From positions 26,370,532-26,434,531 of the forward strand of contig NW_026947503.1 of NCBI RefSeq assembly GCF_034190915.1: a stretch of 64,000 nt of DNA, read 5' to 3'. Position numbers and translations under genes: made by a program. The notes under the pieces are model-generated. The model was not told the origin of the DNA and ran no database searches. It saw nothing but the letters and a program-made list of their open reading frames with translations. Positions 61,915 through 64,000 of this stretch are shown here, in pieces. The DNA is from Cavia porcellus (lineage: Eukaryota; Chordata; Mammalia; Rodentia; Caviidae). Position 1 is the stretch's first letter. Each line of letters begins with the position of its first letter.

Positions 61915-62033
61915 TTTCTTTTCTTTTTGAGACAGCATCTCACTATGCAGTTCAGGCTGGCTTTGTAGCCCAGGCTGGGCTCAAACTTACAATGATCCTC
62001 CTGCCTCAGCCTTCTGAGAGCTGGCACCTGGCT
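61915..62033 (-). mobile_element. B1-like SINE
   Basis: TTTTTGAGACAGCATCTCAC, GGCTTTGTAGCCCAGGCTGG and CCTCCTGCCTCAGCCTTCTG on the plus strand are the complement of a dimer-type B1-like SINE. Confidence 0.85.
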
Positions 62034-62884
62034 CTCTTACTTACAAAATGGAGGAGGAGAACTACAGTAGCATGAGAGAGGTGGCATAATTTTCATGCTT
62101 TATCCAAAGATGAGAAAGGTGTGTACCCTGATTTTAACCGAAGGGGAATGGGAAGAAAGCAAGCAGACCTGAGAGGGTACTGAGCAGATGGAGGATCCGC
62201 AGGGTACACAGCAACACAGTTGGGTGCACTGAGGAGCGCTAAGAGACTGCTGGCTTTAGGAACAAGTGAGGGTGACAGTCAAGGAAAAAGAAGATGGGAA
62301 TAGGGGGTAAGAGAATTGGGAAGAGGGATTTTAACTAAGGAGGCAGTGTGTGTAAAACCTGAAGACAGAAAAGCTGATAGTGGAGTAATTTTTAACAGTC
62401 AGTCAGTATTGCCTGAGTGCAGACATTGGAGAGACAGAAGGCTAGAGACACCAGGGAGGAGGCCAGTGCAGAAAACTCTGGCATAAGAAAATCTTACTTG
62501 GGAAGTAAGCAATGACATCAATATTCATATGACTTTGGTATTTACATATTTACATTTTAAAATCATTATAGAAAGTGTCAAAATGTACAAAAGCAAATAG
62601 AATATTGTAATTAATCTCTATGTACCTTTTAGCCAGCTTTAATTATCAAATCACGGTTAATTTTGTTTTACCAAGACTCTTATAAAATCCCCAGTGTTTT
62701 GAAGAAAACTGCAGAGTATGAACTCATCTATAGGATATTTGTTTTTAAAGTTATTTATAGCAGCACAATTCACTAGGAATGAAACATTATATACCAAAAA
62801 CACGATAATTTTAAGAAGTGTTTAAAAAATTCCTCCTACTATGGGGAAAATAGGATTTAAAGTTATTCATAAATGTGTTAGAAT

Positions 62885-63130
62885 TTGGTGGTTCTACGAA
62901 TCCAGAAAAGCCCAGGGTCCCCAAATGTGCCTTTGGTCCGTAGCTCAGCCTCTGGCTCGCTCAGTGCTTCAGACACAGGAGGACAGAGTCCTCTCCCTCT
63001 GATGACACTGGCAGCAGCTTCCGGGCTACTCATTTATGGATCGAGGTCAGAATATTGTTTCGGTTGCAGGTTTCGTTGCCGCAAATGGCAATGCAGTTCA
63101 TGTGCTGAAATGGGAATCCCTGGGTCTTAA
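62885..63130. other. GC-richer island in the intron, unexplained
   Basis: About 245 bp of higher GC with several CpGs, in an otherwise AT-rich intron. It is open in at least one frame on the plus strand over most of its length. No transposon motif or splice-bounded exon was recognised. Confidence 0.25.
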
Positions 63131-64000
63131 GCTCAAAGGGTTGTTGTTTTGATAGATTTAACACAAATTCTATGTTTCACATGATAGAAAATTTGTTTAT
63201 AGCTTTTTCTCTAGGTAGCCTAATGCTATTTAAAAATGAAATTAACACAAATACAAAATAGCTACAGATTAGGTATGAGATAGCTGAAGCTTTTAGAAAT
63301 GTTTACTTTTTAGTTAATGAAAGACATCAGTGGTCCTATTTGCTCAATTAGGGGACATTTACTGTGAACTGGACTGTGGTACAGATTTCAGCTTAAAACT
63401 AAAGGTTGTTTTAATGACGAAAGCAGCAGGCTGAGGGAGTGACAAAGGCTGAGTGTACAAACAGAGCATGCAAAGTTAAATAATATTCTGGACCTTTTTG
63501 AGGTTGGGCTCACCACCTGCAAAAGCTATGCAGGTAAAATTGGGCAGTGTAATTTTATTAGGAAAATAATATTTTCTGTGAAACAAATAAACTTCATGGA
63601 ATGATGAGATGTGACTCACTTAGTAAATAAGGCCCAACTCCAACATTTCTGGTTGATGGTTACGCCTCCTAAATTGAAATGTTTTGCTTTGCCAAAAAAG
63701 TTATTTTAATTTTGTAACTAGGTTAGTAGTTTCAACATGTACTGAATACTCACTCAATAACTTGACAGGAACTTCTAAGAATCTGAATATGAAGTAATGA
63801 TAAAACAGAAAGAGATTCACTCAGCCTTCTGTAAATTTTAAATCTGTATAAAAGTAATTGAATTTTTTAGCTATTATGTAAACATTAGAAAATAAAAATA
63901 AAATAAAATGGACTAATTTCTTAAATGATATTAGTTTAATCACGATTCATTCATTTCTCAGTTCTTTTGCAATAGAGCTGACAAAAATTATGTTTAAAGG

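Larger units (their letters stand above)
28094..64000 (-). other. WDR7 upstream intron (continues past the window)
   Basis: The acceptor of the 28093 exon lies at 28094-28095. No open frame resembling the preceding WDR7 exon was found on the minus strand up to 64000, so the whole stretch is taken as one large intron. It carries the ORF1-only L1, the provirus, young ID SINEs, B1-like SINEs, microsatellites and old L1 debris. The stretches 28094-32355, 32492-35840, 36835-38890, 43378-44687, 52000-56300 and 58940-60880 otherwise show no feature I can support. A small exon could have been missed. Confidence 0.6.

Noticed and set aside
28094..64000. Additional WDR7 exons
   Set aside because: No minus-strand frame with splice sites encoding the expected preceding WD40 sequence was found by eye.

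Overview
This is a mammalian nuclear window, not bacterial. It has long AT-rich non-coding stretches, GT-AG spliced exons, and SINEs, LINEs and an endogenous retrovirus. There are no operons, CRISPR arrays or rRNA/tRNA genes. The many tRNA-derived ID-type SINEs and the monomeric or dimeric 7SL-derived B1-like SINEs point to a rodent. The ID consensus here, ending in a GGTACCGATAAA-like tail, does not look like rat or mouse ID. I infer a non-murid rodent, possibly a castorimorph (kangaroo rat, pocket mouse, gopher or beaver), but the species is not settled.

One host gene is recognisable: the 3' end of WDR7 (rabconnectin-3 beta) on the minus strand. The penultimate coding exon is 27989-28093 (35 codons, part of a WD40 repeat). 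The last coding exon is 21767-21970 (67 codons plus stop). A 3' UTR of about 2.5 kb probably runs to a poly(A) signal at 19302-19307. The 6.0 kb between the two exons is the last intron. Everything above 28093 appears to be the preceding intron, because no further exon was found up to 64000.

Positions 1-19282 lie downstream of WDR7 and look intergenic. They hold old L1, L2 and MIR fragments, a few B1-like SINEs, microsatellites, a U2 snRNA fragment, a GC-rich block (8.1-9.3 kb) and an unexplained block at 13.8-15.8 kb.

The large intron carries the most interesting material. At 40614-43371 lies a 2.76 kb betaretrovirus-like provirus with a 6-bp target-site duplication. It keeps the start of gag, a sliver of integrase and the end of the Env transmembrane protein. 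Its two LTRs match at their outer ends but differ strongly across the promoter and R region. At 45593-48713 lies a 3.1 kb LINE-1-derived element with a 16-bp target-site duplication, an uninterrupted 316-codon ORF1 and no ORF2, i.e. a full-length HAL1-like half-L1. Both are antisense to WDR7. Young ID SINEs with clear target-site duplications are scattered through the intron, one nested in a B1-like SINE and one inside the provirus.

Several short near-identical direct repeats (2.35/2.95 kb, 56.46/58.40 kb, 57.43/58.64 kb) resemble templated DNA insertions. A perfect 12-bp-arm inverted repeat lies at 61459-61490.
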